From positions 3,083,964 to 3,147,963 of the forward strand of contig JAESIW010000020.1 of the NCBI GenBank assembly GCA_016802295.1: 64,000 nt of DNA, given 5' to 3'. The position numbers and the translations under genes were made by a program. Below, one piece after another: positions 47,017 through 58,321 of this stretch. The stretch's first letter is position 1, and the number at the start of each line of letters is the position of its first letter. The notes under the pieces are model-generated. The model was given only the letters and a program-made list of their open reading frames with translations. It made no database searches and was not told the origin of the DNA. This stretch comes from Brachionus rotundiformis. Lineage: Eukaryota; Rotifera; Eurotatoria; Ploima; Brachionidae.

Positions 47017-48224
47017 TTGTAGAAAATATGAGGGCATCTTCTAATTCATGATTTTCGGAATGGATTTAAGACTTTGGTAAAGGTGATCATCAGTTATTAG
47101 CAATGAAACTAGATATTTATCAAATCTCTAGTGAAATTGTCATGGTAATAAATCAGACCGATCAAGCCTGCTTGGCTTCAGACAGAACTGATTTTTTAAC
47201 CCCTTATTTGATTACAAGTAGCATGAATTCTTTACTTTCATCTTTAAATGAATTCACATACAGGTAAATAAAACCAGAGTAATCAATCAACTGAAAAGTC
47301 AAAAACGTGAATATTTTGGTGCAGATAAGCAAATAACCAAAAATTTTACTGAGTAAGATTGATACTTAATAGAGAGTTATATTTATCAAACTCCAAATGG
47401 CTATCCACGATATTTCCTTTCTCTAAAAACTGGATATATGTGTTTAAAAAATAATGCTTTACATTTAGGCTTATAAAATGATACTAGAATGAAAATAACT
47501 CGCATGAATGATCGATATTCAAAAAAAAACAAAAACTTTATTTTCAAAAAAAATTTATAAACATGAAGTAATTTGACAAGAAAAAATAAATATTTAATCG
47601 TTTTAATCAAATCGTCTAGAACTAAAAAAGACGGGAGTTAAATTTGGCTACTATTTTACGACGCATTTATTAATAAAGGATCGTAAAAAAGTATACGAAT
47701 TTAGACAGAAAAGTAAAGGAGTGTTAGTCAAGCAGTCCTAGATATTTCAATCGGAGATGGTTAAGGAATCCAACTGTATCGGGAGATGCATGACAAATAA
47801 ATGTTCAGAAATATTGGTATTTTGTGTTTTTTGTTTTTTGTTTTTTTTTGCCAATTCAATTGAAGCGAATTTTTCTTTTAAATTCACATTCGCCATAAAT
47901 GTCATTAGTGTTTTTTCGATTAATGCATTTAAGAGTTGATTTTGTTAATAATTAAGAGAAAATACATTTTATAAAATTGTATTATTTTCTATTTGATGTT
48001 GGATATATAGGTCATTTAAAACTTTTAAAGTTACGCATTTTGCTATTATCTAATTGTTTATGAAAAGATATCTTATGTTTTAGGTAGATCTGTTCGATTT
48101 TTTCAACCCTTAGGAACTCAAGCAATGGTGCAATTCTCGCTTACTTTTAAATACCAAAAACTTTTTTAAGTAGCATGTTTATCGAATTCAACAGAATATG
48201 ATCAAGATGATATCTAATGTCGAT

Positions 48225-48665
48225 TGTCAGAATTGTTTGTATAAAAACGCAACTAAGTCTGGACTAGCTCATTTTGTCTTAGATCCAATTCAATAGAGAG
48301 AGTAGAAGCTCTTTTCTACTTCTTTCCATTTTTCTTCTACAAAATTATTAACACATATATTATCACCATTCGGTAAGCCCAAGAAATCAACACAAGCTTT
48401 ATAGGGTATTTCACATTCATTAAATATAGGCATTTTGTTTTTTTTTAAAGTCAGCACCACTGATTTCGACGGTTTAAAATCAATTTTCCAGAGTCTTCTA
48501 TTCCAATTATTGATGCTCCAATATTTAAATCACAGCATTCGATCATTAAGTCATTTATAAAATAGTTGAAGAAATATGGAGAAAGAATACCTCCCAGTTT
48601 ACACCTTCAATAGCTTCAAATACTTCACTGATATTTTTTTCATGATATTCTTTGAATACTGTTGA
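48225..48665 (-). mobile_element. LINE reverse-transcriptase relic
   Basis: Minus-strand pieces include SFSIFLQLFYK, IGASIIGIEDSG in shifted frames, and LKPSKSVVLTLKKNKMPIF, then YKACVDFLGLPNGDNICVNN and EEKWKEVEKSFYSLYWIGSK. These follow the region after the catalytic box in invertebrate non-LTR reverse transcriptases (KS.... L.....YLGLPIG). Stops interrupt it. Confidence 0.65.
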
Positions 48666-49510
48666 CAATAATTTTTATAGTCCATTGAAAAAAATTGCTG
48701 TATTTTTAAATTTAAAGATAAATTTTTGAAAAATTAAGAGATTTGAATTTTGTGTTTATATTGCTTCTCTCTTATTAAATTAAAAAATTAATAATTAAAA
48801 TATTTTTTTGCTTTTTATATATAAAGTTCTACGTGACTCAATAAATTTTATAAAAATTAATTTAAAAAGATATATCAATCGTTTCAAAGAGATTAAAATT
48901 TTTTTTTCATTTCTTTAATTTAAGTGAGTGTTTTTTATTAAATTTGTAAATTGTATATTTATTTAATTTGAGATTTAAATAAAAATATGTACTTTCTTAA
49001 AAATTGATACCATAATACTAACTAAATCGTATTTTAGGTATTTAATTGAAATAAAGTTGTATAAATCTTTTATCTATTAAAAAAAGTAATTAATTAAATT
49101 ATGCCAAATCTAATAAAAAACTCATTAGAAATGGTAAAAAGATATATTCACAGAAAAAATTATAATTGCTGCTTTTAATTACGAGTTAATAAATAATTGT
49201 ATCTAAGTCTTTGATATGAGATAGTTTAAATTCTTAAAAAATTCATATTCAATACAAAACTAAACGATCAAATAAAAAGGTTTATGTTCAAGTAATTTAA
49301 TTTTAAGATAAATATTATTTTAAAAAAGTTTTATAAAAAAGATCTAAAGAATAGATATGTAGATTGAAAAAAAGATGAGCAAATTATATAATATATATAA
49401 AAATATTAATAGATATTCCAAGTACTGAAAGTTTTAAATTTCAAAATTTATTTGTTATTTTTTATTAAATCTCTGTAATATGATGAAAAAAACAAACAGA
49501 ATTTTCACAA

Positions 49511-49518
49511 TATATAAG
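49511..49518 (+). promoter_or_regulatory. TATA box of Ly6 copy 2
   Basis: TATATAAG lies 44 bp before the start codon at 49562, in the same spacing and context as in the first copy. Confidence 0.55.
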
Positions 49519-49561
49519 AAATTCTAATCAAACTTATTTTAAAAAAATTTTAAACTTTAAA

Positions 49562-49991
49562 ATGAATTATAAATATTTGATTTTTACTGTTCTTCTTATT
49601 GAAGGTAATTTCTTATTTAAATTTTTCGATTTTTTATAATTTTGTTTTTATTAAAGTTACTCTTGAGTCGGTAAGTGCCCTTCAATGCTACAAATGTAAG
49701 GATGCAGATACATGCAAAGATCCATTTTTACTAAATGATAATTTATTGGTTCCTTGTGATGGTGGAATTTGTTCAGTAAGCTTAAAAAAAAGCCAAATTT
49801 TTCTATTCTATATATTTATAAAGAAAGTAATACTTCCAGATGGAGAAGTTGATAGAGCTTGTTCAGCTATTTGTGAAACAAAAGATAATGGCTATTGTTG
49901 TAACACTGATAAATGCAACAGTTCAATTAATTTAAGCACAAATTATTTTTCGATATTGGCGGCAATTATTTTTATTACTTTTTTCAAATAA
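49562..49991 (+). CDS. Ly6/uPAR three-finger protein, copy 2
   Basis: Exons 49562-49604, 49657-49775 and 49824-49991 have exactly the same lengths as in the first copy, giving about 109 aa. Differences include CKDADTC for CRNADTC, PCDGGICS for PCNDGICS, DGEVD for DGIVD and CCNTDKCN for CCKTDKCN. The signal peptide, cysteine pattern and C-terminal GPI-type hydrophobic tail are the same. In this copy both introns lack a stop in the relevant frame, so retaining intron 2 would insert 16 residues without truncation; the copy-1 intron has a stop. Homology to copy 1 extends several hundred bases upstream. Confidence 0.85.
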
Positions 49992-51415
49992 AATTTTAAC
50001 ATTTTATTCAACTATAATAGGTTTTTTAAATTATAATCTTTATTATACTTAACTATGGCATACATATACAAGTTTGGTAGCTTTATGACTTTTCCAATTG
50101 CTTTTTCAATTTAAAATATTTAAAAATAATATTTAATTATTTCTCAGATTTAAACTGTCTTGTATATTGGTTTTTTGAGCCTTATGGGAAGTCATTTAAA
50201 GATAATTTAAATTAGAGGACATGATATTTAGGTTTGAGGAGCACAATACATTTTTACATTCAGATTAGAGAACACAAATACATTTCAAACGGACCATTAT
50301 TTTGCTTAATCGATTCATTAATTACTCTCTTTTTATCTAATAATGATCTAAAAATATGAATTAAGAAAAAAATTACAAAATCCGAATTTTTATTAGTGTT
50401 TTATGGCAGTACAAAGAGATCAGAGAGTAAATAATTGGAAATTTGATGTAATCTAAATGCGTATATGAAATATACGAATTTAAGAATAAATAAAATAGTC
50501 TTGGTTGAAAGCATTTTGACATAAAAGAACCAATTAATCTATTAAAAATTTTTGATCATCTAGGAAATCACCTTGACCAACTCGACACGGTAATTCATCA
50601 TCTATCTCTATCTGCCAAAATAAACTTGACCAAAGATCTGTCAGTCTTTGTTAGTTAATTATTCAGATAAATTTATATTTTTTTAAATAAAATTTATTTG
50701 CACTCTTAAAATTTGCTTTATTCAAATAAAAATATATTTTATTTAACTTTAAAGAATAAAATCTAGCTCTTTTTGATGATACAAGCCTAGACTTTATTTA
50801 TATTTAATATAGCTTTGCGACCTCCAAAATAAACTGATATTTAGTTTTGCTGAACGATTGATCAAAGCCATAAAGTCAATTAAATTTGATAATTTTCTAA
50901 AATAAGAATTTTTATTAGCTTTTTAATTTTAGTTAATATGTAATTGTTATTCTTTATGGTAAGAAATTTTCTTTAATCAACCAATTTGGCATCTTAAAAT
51001 ACACAAAAAATTAAATAAAATTATTATTTGCTAAAAAAATTTGGAAAAATTTTATTCTAATTCAATTGCATACTTTTTAGGAAAAAGGATTTATTATTTA
51101 GTATATAAACACTATTTAGTATATTAATGTGTAAATTTACTTTTTAAATGGTGCCAAAATAAAACAAATTTTAAGATTAATAAAAACTTAGTAAAACATA
51201 TAACTTGTTGATTATTTATTAATTGGTCAAATATTCAAATCAGTTAAACTAGAATTAATCGATACCTTAGATCTAAAAAAATTTTTAAAAAAAATTCACC
51301 AAAAAAAGTTTGAATAAACCTTGAAATCGATGATGTTTCAAATGTATTTAAATCAACCAAAGCATTTCGTCTAATGGTTCGTCGTTTGGAATTTTTCCAT
51401 CTTTCGAGCACTTAT
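49992..51415. other. Intergenic, no gene seen
   Basis: A+T-rich spacer between the second Ly6 gene and the 3' end of the potassium channel. No exon or inverted-repeat element found. Confidence 0.5.
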
Positions 51416-54400
51416 TCAATGATTAGAGCTATTATTAAAAATTTTTATCAAAAAAATAAAATTACTCTTAGCGTCATAATTTAGATGTTTGGTTTTAATT
51501 CGCTTATTTAGAGGTTTTTTGGCTGCCTGCATTTTTATAGCCAAATTTTCAGTCGAATTTATTTCCTTTATCTTAAAGTTAAATTCTGACACGTTTGGCA
51601 TCAGGGAGCTCTTGTCTTTTGGCGCTATATTTAGCCTTTCATTTTTAATATTATTGGGATTGTTAAATGAACAGCTCATATTTGATTTTACATCATTGGA
51701 ATGAAAATGAATGGCAATGGCGCGGTTTGGTAGGTTCTTTCTCAATTCAGAGTACTCTTTAAGCTTTTCTCGAGCTTTGGCATGAGCATAAAATGTGGTA
51801 AAATTATTAACTATAACTGGGATGGGCAATGCCAGGAAAATGAGACCACACAGAGCGCACATGCCGCCGATAACGTAGCCAAATGGAGTGACCGGAACTA
51901 TATCACCATAGCCCAAAGTGGTCATTGTGACTATAGCCCACCAAAGACCAATTAAAATGCTGTCGAATTTGTTATCCTCAGTTTCAAATATTTGCTCGGC
52001 ATAGAAAATAAAACTAGCAAATATCATAAGGGTCATTACCAACATGACCACATAGAGAACAAGCTCGCCAATGCTGTTTTTGAGTGTCAACAGCAAAACT
52101 CTAAGTCCGCTGTATTTAGGCACCAGAGTGAATATTCGCAGGATTCTTAGGATATAAAAAACTTCTATATAATTGTGTATTTTGACTCCCAGAGAATTCT
52201 TATTGATGATTGTTTCTGCTGGCCAGAAAAGAGGCGAAATGGCCAAAAATTCCACCATGTTGTAGGGGTTGAGTAAAAATTTAAATTTGTCTGGTGACGA
52301 TAAGAACCTAAGTGAAAACTCGATTGCGAAAAATATGTTGCAAATTAGTTCTATCTTAATAAGCATTGGATTTGGCACAGTGAGTGAATCACGTACCTTA
52401 CGAGACATTGACTTATTGCTCGATATTTCGTAAGGTATACGGCCAATAGAGCTTGTCTCCAAGACAAAATTCATTAGTGAAGTAACCAAGATAAAAACTG
52501 TAATCCAAAAAAAAACCTTCATAAAACATATAAACTATCTATTTGTTTGCTTGACAAAAATTGATTTTTACTTTAGCTCCTGTAGATGAGTTTCTGTCAT
52601 CTAGAAACTTCCAGACAGAAGGGCGAAGTCGAAAATAAAATCTTCGCAGCACGCTTATTAGCCAATTTCTTTTATTTTCTCTTGGAAATCTAATTACACT
52701 GTCTTTATTTGTCAAATTTGAAAATGTTGGCACTTTATCTTCAAAAGGCTCATTGTAATAATCATATTCCTCTATTTAAAAAAAAGAAAAAATATTAATT
52801 ATCTTATGTATTTCAAATTGAAAATAAAGTTAAAACAATTTTCAAAAAAAATTAATCTTTATCGACAATTAGAAATGTATTTACAAGATAATTATTAGTT
52901 TTGATTTGTAAATTAATAATTAAAAAAAAACACTAAATATTAAAATTATCTTCGAATTACTAAACCGTTCATTTAATTGATGTATTTTTTTAATTTTTTT
53001 ATTATCACTTCATTTTTTAAAGGCTTACTCTGTACCTAATTATTTTTTATGTAGAACCAAATAAAATTCTATTCAAAACCACTACTAGTACCAAAAATAG
53101 TTTAATAATACCAATTTTTATGTACCTAATTAAGTAGAATTATTTCAGTTAGTATCAAATATTAGTTTTTAATTCAATTTAATTTTATGTAGATTAAATA
53201 AATGAATACAAAAATTATTAAGTTAACAATAGACAACTGTGAACTGTTATGTACTTGAAGTGATAGCCAAATTGTGCCTTGATTTCACTGATTTTGATTC
53301 ATTTATCAAATACTTAACAAGTCCTCATTTGATTTCAATAAATATTATTATCATTCAAAAAGTTAAGGAAAGTTCCCAAAGCCAGAGCTTTCTTACAGTC
53401 CAAGAGTTTAAGTGGTTATCATTTTAAATTTTTTTAAAAAGTTTATAAGTTTTAATTGTTTGCTATTATTAGAAGAGTGTTTTCGGGCATTCACCTAAAC
53501 ATGTTGTTCTACGTTTTTTATTGTGTAGTTTTGATTTTTATTTTTTGTTGATTAGGTTCTGTTCTATTTTTTCGTTTATTACTTGATGGTTTTCTCCATT
53601 GAGGATGATTTTATCGGAGTATTTGCGAGTTAGTTCTATTATTCAATTAATAGTCAAGAATAGAAAAATAGTGGTTGTAATTGTTGGTTTTGGCAAAAAA
53701 ATTAGATCTGCAAACACTTCATTACAGCTGTTTTTAATTAAAATATTTATGATTTCCCCAAAGTTGATTTGAAAATTGAAGTCAATCGGAAAAGGCAACG
53801 TCCAAAGATAGTAAAGCCAACGTAAATGAGAAGCGAACCATCCTATTTACCTAAAATTGATACATACAACCAATAACATCATTAGAACAACCACCACCAT
53901 CACAAGAAGTATCAAAACCAAAAACAAAGGACATAAAACCTGAGATTAAAGAAAGATGTCATTGCTAAAAGATCACCTCGATTAGCTAAAAATAATTAAA
54001 TTAATTTATTTTTTATTTTCGTATTATATTTTCTTTAAAAAATTTTACTATTTCTTATTTATAATAAAATAAAATTTTATAAGACGTCAAAAATTAAATT
54101 GAAACTGACTAAAACGTTTTTTTGAAACAAGAAAATTGAATTAGGTACTACTAAAACATATTTGGTATTTCTATATTATTTTTTGGTACTAGATATTAAA
54201 TTTTTAGAATAAAATATAAGCCGTTTTTAATTGATTTAAAAAAAAGAAAAATTTTTGTCTTATTTTATCTAATCTATGATGAACTTAGTTTATCAAAATC
54301 AATTGTTTAAATAAGAGTTTTCATCAAATATATTAATTTCAATTTAAAAGTGAAATTTAGAAACAATGTACCTTCAGCTTCTTCAACCACTTTTTTTAAA

Positions 54401-54975
54401 ATTTCATCACAATCACGCTTAATACTGTAGCTGGTCCAACAGCATGGTTGTATATAGCGCTCACTGATGCCCCAAAAGCAAAGTTCTTCATAAAATAGAT
54501 TGCCACAAACATCCAATGGTACATGAAGCTTACCACTTCGATAATAATTAAGAATGGCTGCGAACGAGGCCGGATCTCTGTCAAAAAAAAACTCATCTAT
54601 GTTCGGGTCATAGTCGCTGTTGGTTTTTGACAAGCTTGCCAAACGAGTTTCGCTCAAAAGCTTCAATGTTTCACGGTAAGTCTCGAAGCGAACGCCGCCA
54701 ACATTTATTACCAGTCGTTTGTTTTTCGGATATTTATTACGAGTCTTGTATTCGTGGACATCTAGACTCTGGGTTCGGTCAACTTTTTTTGATTTCTGCA
54801 AAATTTTAGCAATAGAGGGTTTTTTTGAAATTTGAGCTGAATTTCTGTGCCCGAATTTAAAGTCGTTTGGCAATGGTTTTAGCAGAGTATTCGATTCGCC
54901 ACTACCATCCGTGTCATCAGCATAAGCCATTTGTGCCAAAGATGAAAATGGTTCTTGGGACTTCTTATCGTTCAT
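51416..54975 (-). CDS. Shaw: Voltage-gated potassium channel, Kv3/Shaw type
   Basis: Exons on the minus strand: 54975-54372, 52771-52572 and 52516-51416, about 634 aa. Exon 1 encodes the T1 tetramerisation domain (INVGGVRFETYRETLKLL, FFFDRDPASFAAILNYYRSG) with the Zn ligands HVPLDVCG and CCW of non-Shaker Kv channels. Exon 2 holds the pre-S1 linker with WKFLDD. Exon 3 holds S1-S6: S4 is FYILRILRIFTLVPKYSGLR, the pore is TMTTLGYGDIVP, and S6 carries the PIPVIVNNF gate. TLGYGD with these flanks is typical of Kv3. The channel should carry delayed-rectifier K+ current in excitable cells. The start ATG is the first in the open frame. S4 shows few positive charges at its outer end for the family. 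Intron 1 (1.6 kb) contains a MULE relic. Confidence 0.93.
53030..54200 (+). mobile_element. MULE relic in intron 1 of the Kv3 gene
   Basis: Around 53660-53830 plus-strand frames read CNCWFWQKN then ICKHFI, a SWIM zinc finger broken by one stop, followed by PKVDLKIEVNRKRQRPKIVKP, the basic tail of Mutator-like transposases. Inverted, diverged copies of CTAGTACCAAAAA ... AATACC ... GTACCTAATT lie at about 53083-53135 and 54138-54195 and are probably its terminal repeats. Exact ends and a target duplication are not clear. Confidence 0.6.
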
Positions 54976-57135
54976 TGCAGCATTATTAAAATTTTCCTTT
55001 AGTGAATTATCTACAATTTAGCTTAAATTTATCATTTTAACTTAGTTTCACGCATTGATGGTTGCCATAAATAAAAAAACCTAAGCTTGAAGAAAAAACT
55101 AATTAAATTTCATTTAAAAAATATTTTCAAAAGTGTTTAGAAATTTAGTATTTGTTTAAGCATGGTTACATTTTTCGACTCCATTTAGAGCCAAGTTAAT
55201 TTTTAAACTGAATCAATCAAATTGATAAAGATAATTCAAAGTTAATGTTAGCTTTAGGATTCCTATTTTTTAAATAATCATTCAAGATTTTGAATATACA
55301 TTTTTTTTTAAAAACGAAGCCTTTTATTTTTAAAAGATTAGAGCTTTTGTACATTCTGCTTATTCACAAAAAGCCTCTTTCATAATTCAACTTAATTACC
55401 TTTTTTTTTAGATTCTTTATGATCCAGTTTTCTTAACAAAAAAAATTAAAAACGATTTTAAACTTGAATAAAGTTAGAACTAGATAATTTGTTTTATTAA
55501 ATTTAGTTTGATATTTAATTTTTTTAAAGCTGTCAACTTTCCAAGATTAAAACTAATTAAACTTATTATTTAGAATTTTGATTGTATCATTTAAATAAAA
55601 AGTTTGTTTAAAATTTAAAGAACTTGGTAATTGGTTTCAAGTCTTAATTTTGAGAATAAAATTTACACAAATACTTAGACTTTTCAATCGGTTCTCTGAT
55701 TCAGATGAATATCTAAAAATTCAACTAATTTTCAAGAATTCTTTTTAAAACTGGTTATTGCTTTTTTTCTTTATTTGCATCAAAGGTATTCTAGAAGCTA
55801 TGTTTTGTCATAAGAAATTATTACGACCAAAAGAACCAGTTAACATACTTACTTTTTTTTTAGTTTTATGAGCAGGATCATTGGCACTTTTTTATTCATA
55901 TTTTTGTTCACAATATACAAATTTTCCTTGCTGTAGCTTTTTGATTTCCATGCTGGTCGGAGTCTAGCAAAGACACTCTTTGCTTTAGCAAGTCTATTCT
56001 TAATGTCTCTGATAGTGCTACCTAGGCATGTGAAAAAAAAAACCTACAGCAAGGAATTAAAACATAAGCTATACAACAGTGTGGTAAAAGCAACATTGAT
56101 GTACGGAAGTGAATGTTGAGGGATGAGCCAATCTGACAGAAAAAGCCTTAACACCTTCCACACTGGAAACCTGCGGAGTATTCTCGGGATACACTGGCCT
56201 GAGACATTGTCGAATTGTGACCTAAACACAATGAAAAAATCAGAGCCATTAAGTCAATGCATTAAGAACAAACAGGCTGCGACGGCTTGGGCATGTACTT
56301 AGAATGAAAGATAGACGGTACCAAAAAGGGCCCTTCAATGGACACCTCAAAGGTGACGTAAGGGAGGACGCCCAGCAGTAACATGGAGGTCAACAATCAC
56401 GAAAGAGCTCATCGAAATGGGAATGACATGGGGAGAAGCAAAGGTAAAGGAAAGAGATCGACTTGAGTCGAAATCAAAAGTAATGACCCTATGCTCCACA
56501 ACGAGAAAATAAGTAAAAAAAAATACAAATTTATATAAAAATCATTTTTTCATTAATAATGGCAATTTAAAATATGCTTTTGTTCGAGAAGGGGAATAAA
56601 AGTGAATAAAAATTAATTAATATTAAAATTTGATTGTTTGAATAAATATTTTTAATTTTTTGAAATTTCTAATAAACTACATTTACCGATGAAATTACCC
56701 AACGAAATAATGATACAAAATATTATGAAATAAGGCTCATTCATCTAATTTCTTAAAAAAATGAATTTCATTTTAATTATTCAAATTAGGAGACTTTTTT
56801 CAATTTAAAAACTTGAAAAATTTCCACAAGATTTTCATAAGCGCAAAAAATTTATGACTAGTTTCAGGTCATGACTCATCTAATTTGAGTATTCTTTAGG
56901 ATAGCCTTGACAAAAGAAAAATTTATTTTAGAAAGCGAAAGATGATAATGATAAATTTGGAGTATTGCCAGGGCTGTATGCTGTATATATATGTGAGACA
57001 GCAATGAAAACAATGGTCATAATTTCAAAATTTATTTTTAATATTTTTAAATTTTAAATTTCATAAACTGTTAATTTAAATATTATAATAAAATAATCAT
57101 AGTAAAAAAATTCAAACTATTTAAATTTAAATAAT
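54976..57135. other. Intergenic between Kv3 and GUCD1, with a rearranged LINE fragment
   Basis: A+T-rich, except for the LINE remnant at 55920-56520. No exon is supported in 54976-55900 or 56530-57130. The gene starting at 54975 would have its promoter in the first part; no clear TATA element was identified. Confidence 0.5.
55920..56520 (+). mobile_element. LINE 3' end with inverted 5' piece
   Basis: From 56044 the plus strand reads YSKELKHKLYNSVVKATLMYGSECW, RSILGIHWPE and MTWGEAKVKERDRLESKSKVMTLCSTTRK with some frame changes: the C-terminus of an RTE-like LINE polyprotein, before a poly-A-rich tail. Just upstream, 56027-55925 encodes on the minus strand STIRDIKNRLAKAKSVFARL followed by RPAWKSKSYSKE. 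That is the segment which should precede it, now inverted. The two parts share the 13-mer CTACAGCAAGGAA at the junction. Confidence 0.85.
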
Positions 57136-58184
57136 TTACAAACTTTGATAAACAAATAAAATATCTTGGTCTGTACCATAAGATTTTCTTGATATTTCAA
57201 AATTAAGGTAGCTTGTGAAAGAAAAATTTTGAGCAGAAGACGGATTTCTATAAAATATGAGCTCTTTTGCGTCATCGTATCCAATTAGAATGATGTAATG
57301 GCCACAGTAATTAGATCGACTTGATTTTTTGACATTTAACTCAACCATCTTATTCAGATCTGCTTTTGAGCTCTTTTCTGTTCTTTTACCAAATGGATTA
57401 ATGCAGCACGAAGCTCTAGGTACACGGTAAAAATCTTTTATATCCTCAGAGTTGTACACATCATTCAACTCTCTGTCCTCATCTCTTAAATGTATGTTTT
57501 TTCCATTTAACAAGCTGGCATCGACTAAAACTATACAAACATTGTTTCTGTTTAATTCATATTTTATCCTCTCTAATTCAATACTATCTTTAATCACATT
57601 TATGCCTACGAAAAATAATAAAAATTTAAAACTTCAATAAATCTCTAATTAAATACCCATTTCTTTGGCGTTGGAAAATTTTTGCTCAATGCGCAACATT
57701 TCCGCCCTAAAATTGGTCTCATTGGAATAAAAATCTACGGATGAATAAGAATCTTGTACTCCTAGAGTAACTGTATACATGGTATGTCTAAGCTTTTCAA
57801 TTGCACATAAATGAGCAATATCTATTGTCCATAAACTTAAGTTAAATTTATTCAAATGATAAATTAAAAAAAAAAACAACTTTTTACCTTTTTGAGTCTA
57901 AATTTAGATACCGCAGTGCATTATCAATATTTTTAAGTTTTTCATTTTTTATTGAATCCGGAAAGTTCCGGTAAATGAAGCTTTATTTTAAGAAAATTTC
58001 TAAAAAACTTGAAAATGGTATGATTATCCTTATTAAAAAATGCTAACTTGATTGCCATTTTTAGGCAAGTAGGCCCACAGTCATTTTGAGTTAACTGCTT
58101 CAAATGCTTTATTTCATTGTTTAAGTAAAAGACCCTGGTTTGTTCGACATTTTCTGTGTTTGTTTTACCGAAAATCTGGCTCAT
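57136..58184 (-). CDS. GUCD1: GUCD1 (guanylyl cyclase domain-containing 1 / LLN4-like) protein
   Basis: Exons on the minus strand: 58184-58048, 57980-57888, 57835-57657 and 57605-57136, about 292 aa (human 239). Motifs in family order: QNDCGPTCLKMAI, SLWTIDIAHLC, YTVTLGVQDSY, CIVLVDASLLNG, CGHYIILIGYD, IFYRNPSSAQNF and SRKSYGTDQDILFVY. Despite the name, the family's fold is a papain-like or C39-like domain: DCG..C supplies a Cys and GHYIILIGYD a His, in the positions of a cysteine peptidase. In mammals GUCD1 is a liver protein whose turnover involves NEDD4-1; its biochemical function is unclear. It diverges from the first cathepsin gene with 137 bp between start codons. The first donor is GTTAGC. 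Confidence 0.9.
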
Positions 58185-58321
58185 TTTTTTATCACCAAAA
58201 TTGAAAAATTAATCTTAAAATTCAAATATAAATTTAACATCAGATCACATGATTCAACTGATTTTAGCTTAAATAAATTTGTCTTTAAAAAATTTTATTT
58301 TTATTTATTTCAAATTAAAAA
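58185..58321. promoter_or_regulatory. Short divergent promoter between GUCD1 and cathepsin 1
   Basis: Only 137 bp separate the two start codons, so both promoters and 5' leaders must lie here or overlap the genes. An E-box TCACATGA at 58245-58252 sits near the middle; it matches the core bound by MiT/TFE bHLH factors, which drive lysosomal genes in animals. A single short site is weak evidence. Confidence 0.4.

Larger units (their letters stand above)
44190..49261. other. Transposon-rich spacer between the Ly6 copies
   Basis: Holds at least three LINE relics on the minus strand (44570-45360, 45780-46630, 48225-48665) and a piggyBac-type MITE (46794-47016), each listed separately. The rest (44190-44560, 47020-48220, 48670-49260) is A+T-rich. 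A 60-codon frame at 47757-47939 has a hydrophobic stretch but no splice partner or similarity and is not called. Confidence 0.55.

Noticed and set aside
47757..47939. 60-codon frame with a hydrophobic stretch
   Set aside because: Low complexity, no conserved motif, and surrounded by transposon debris.
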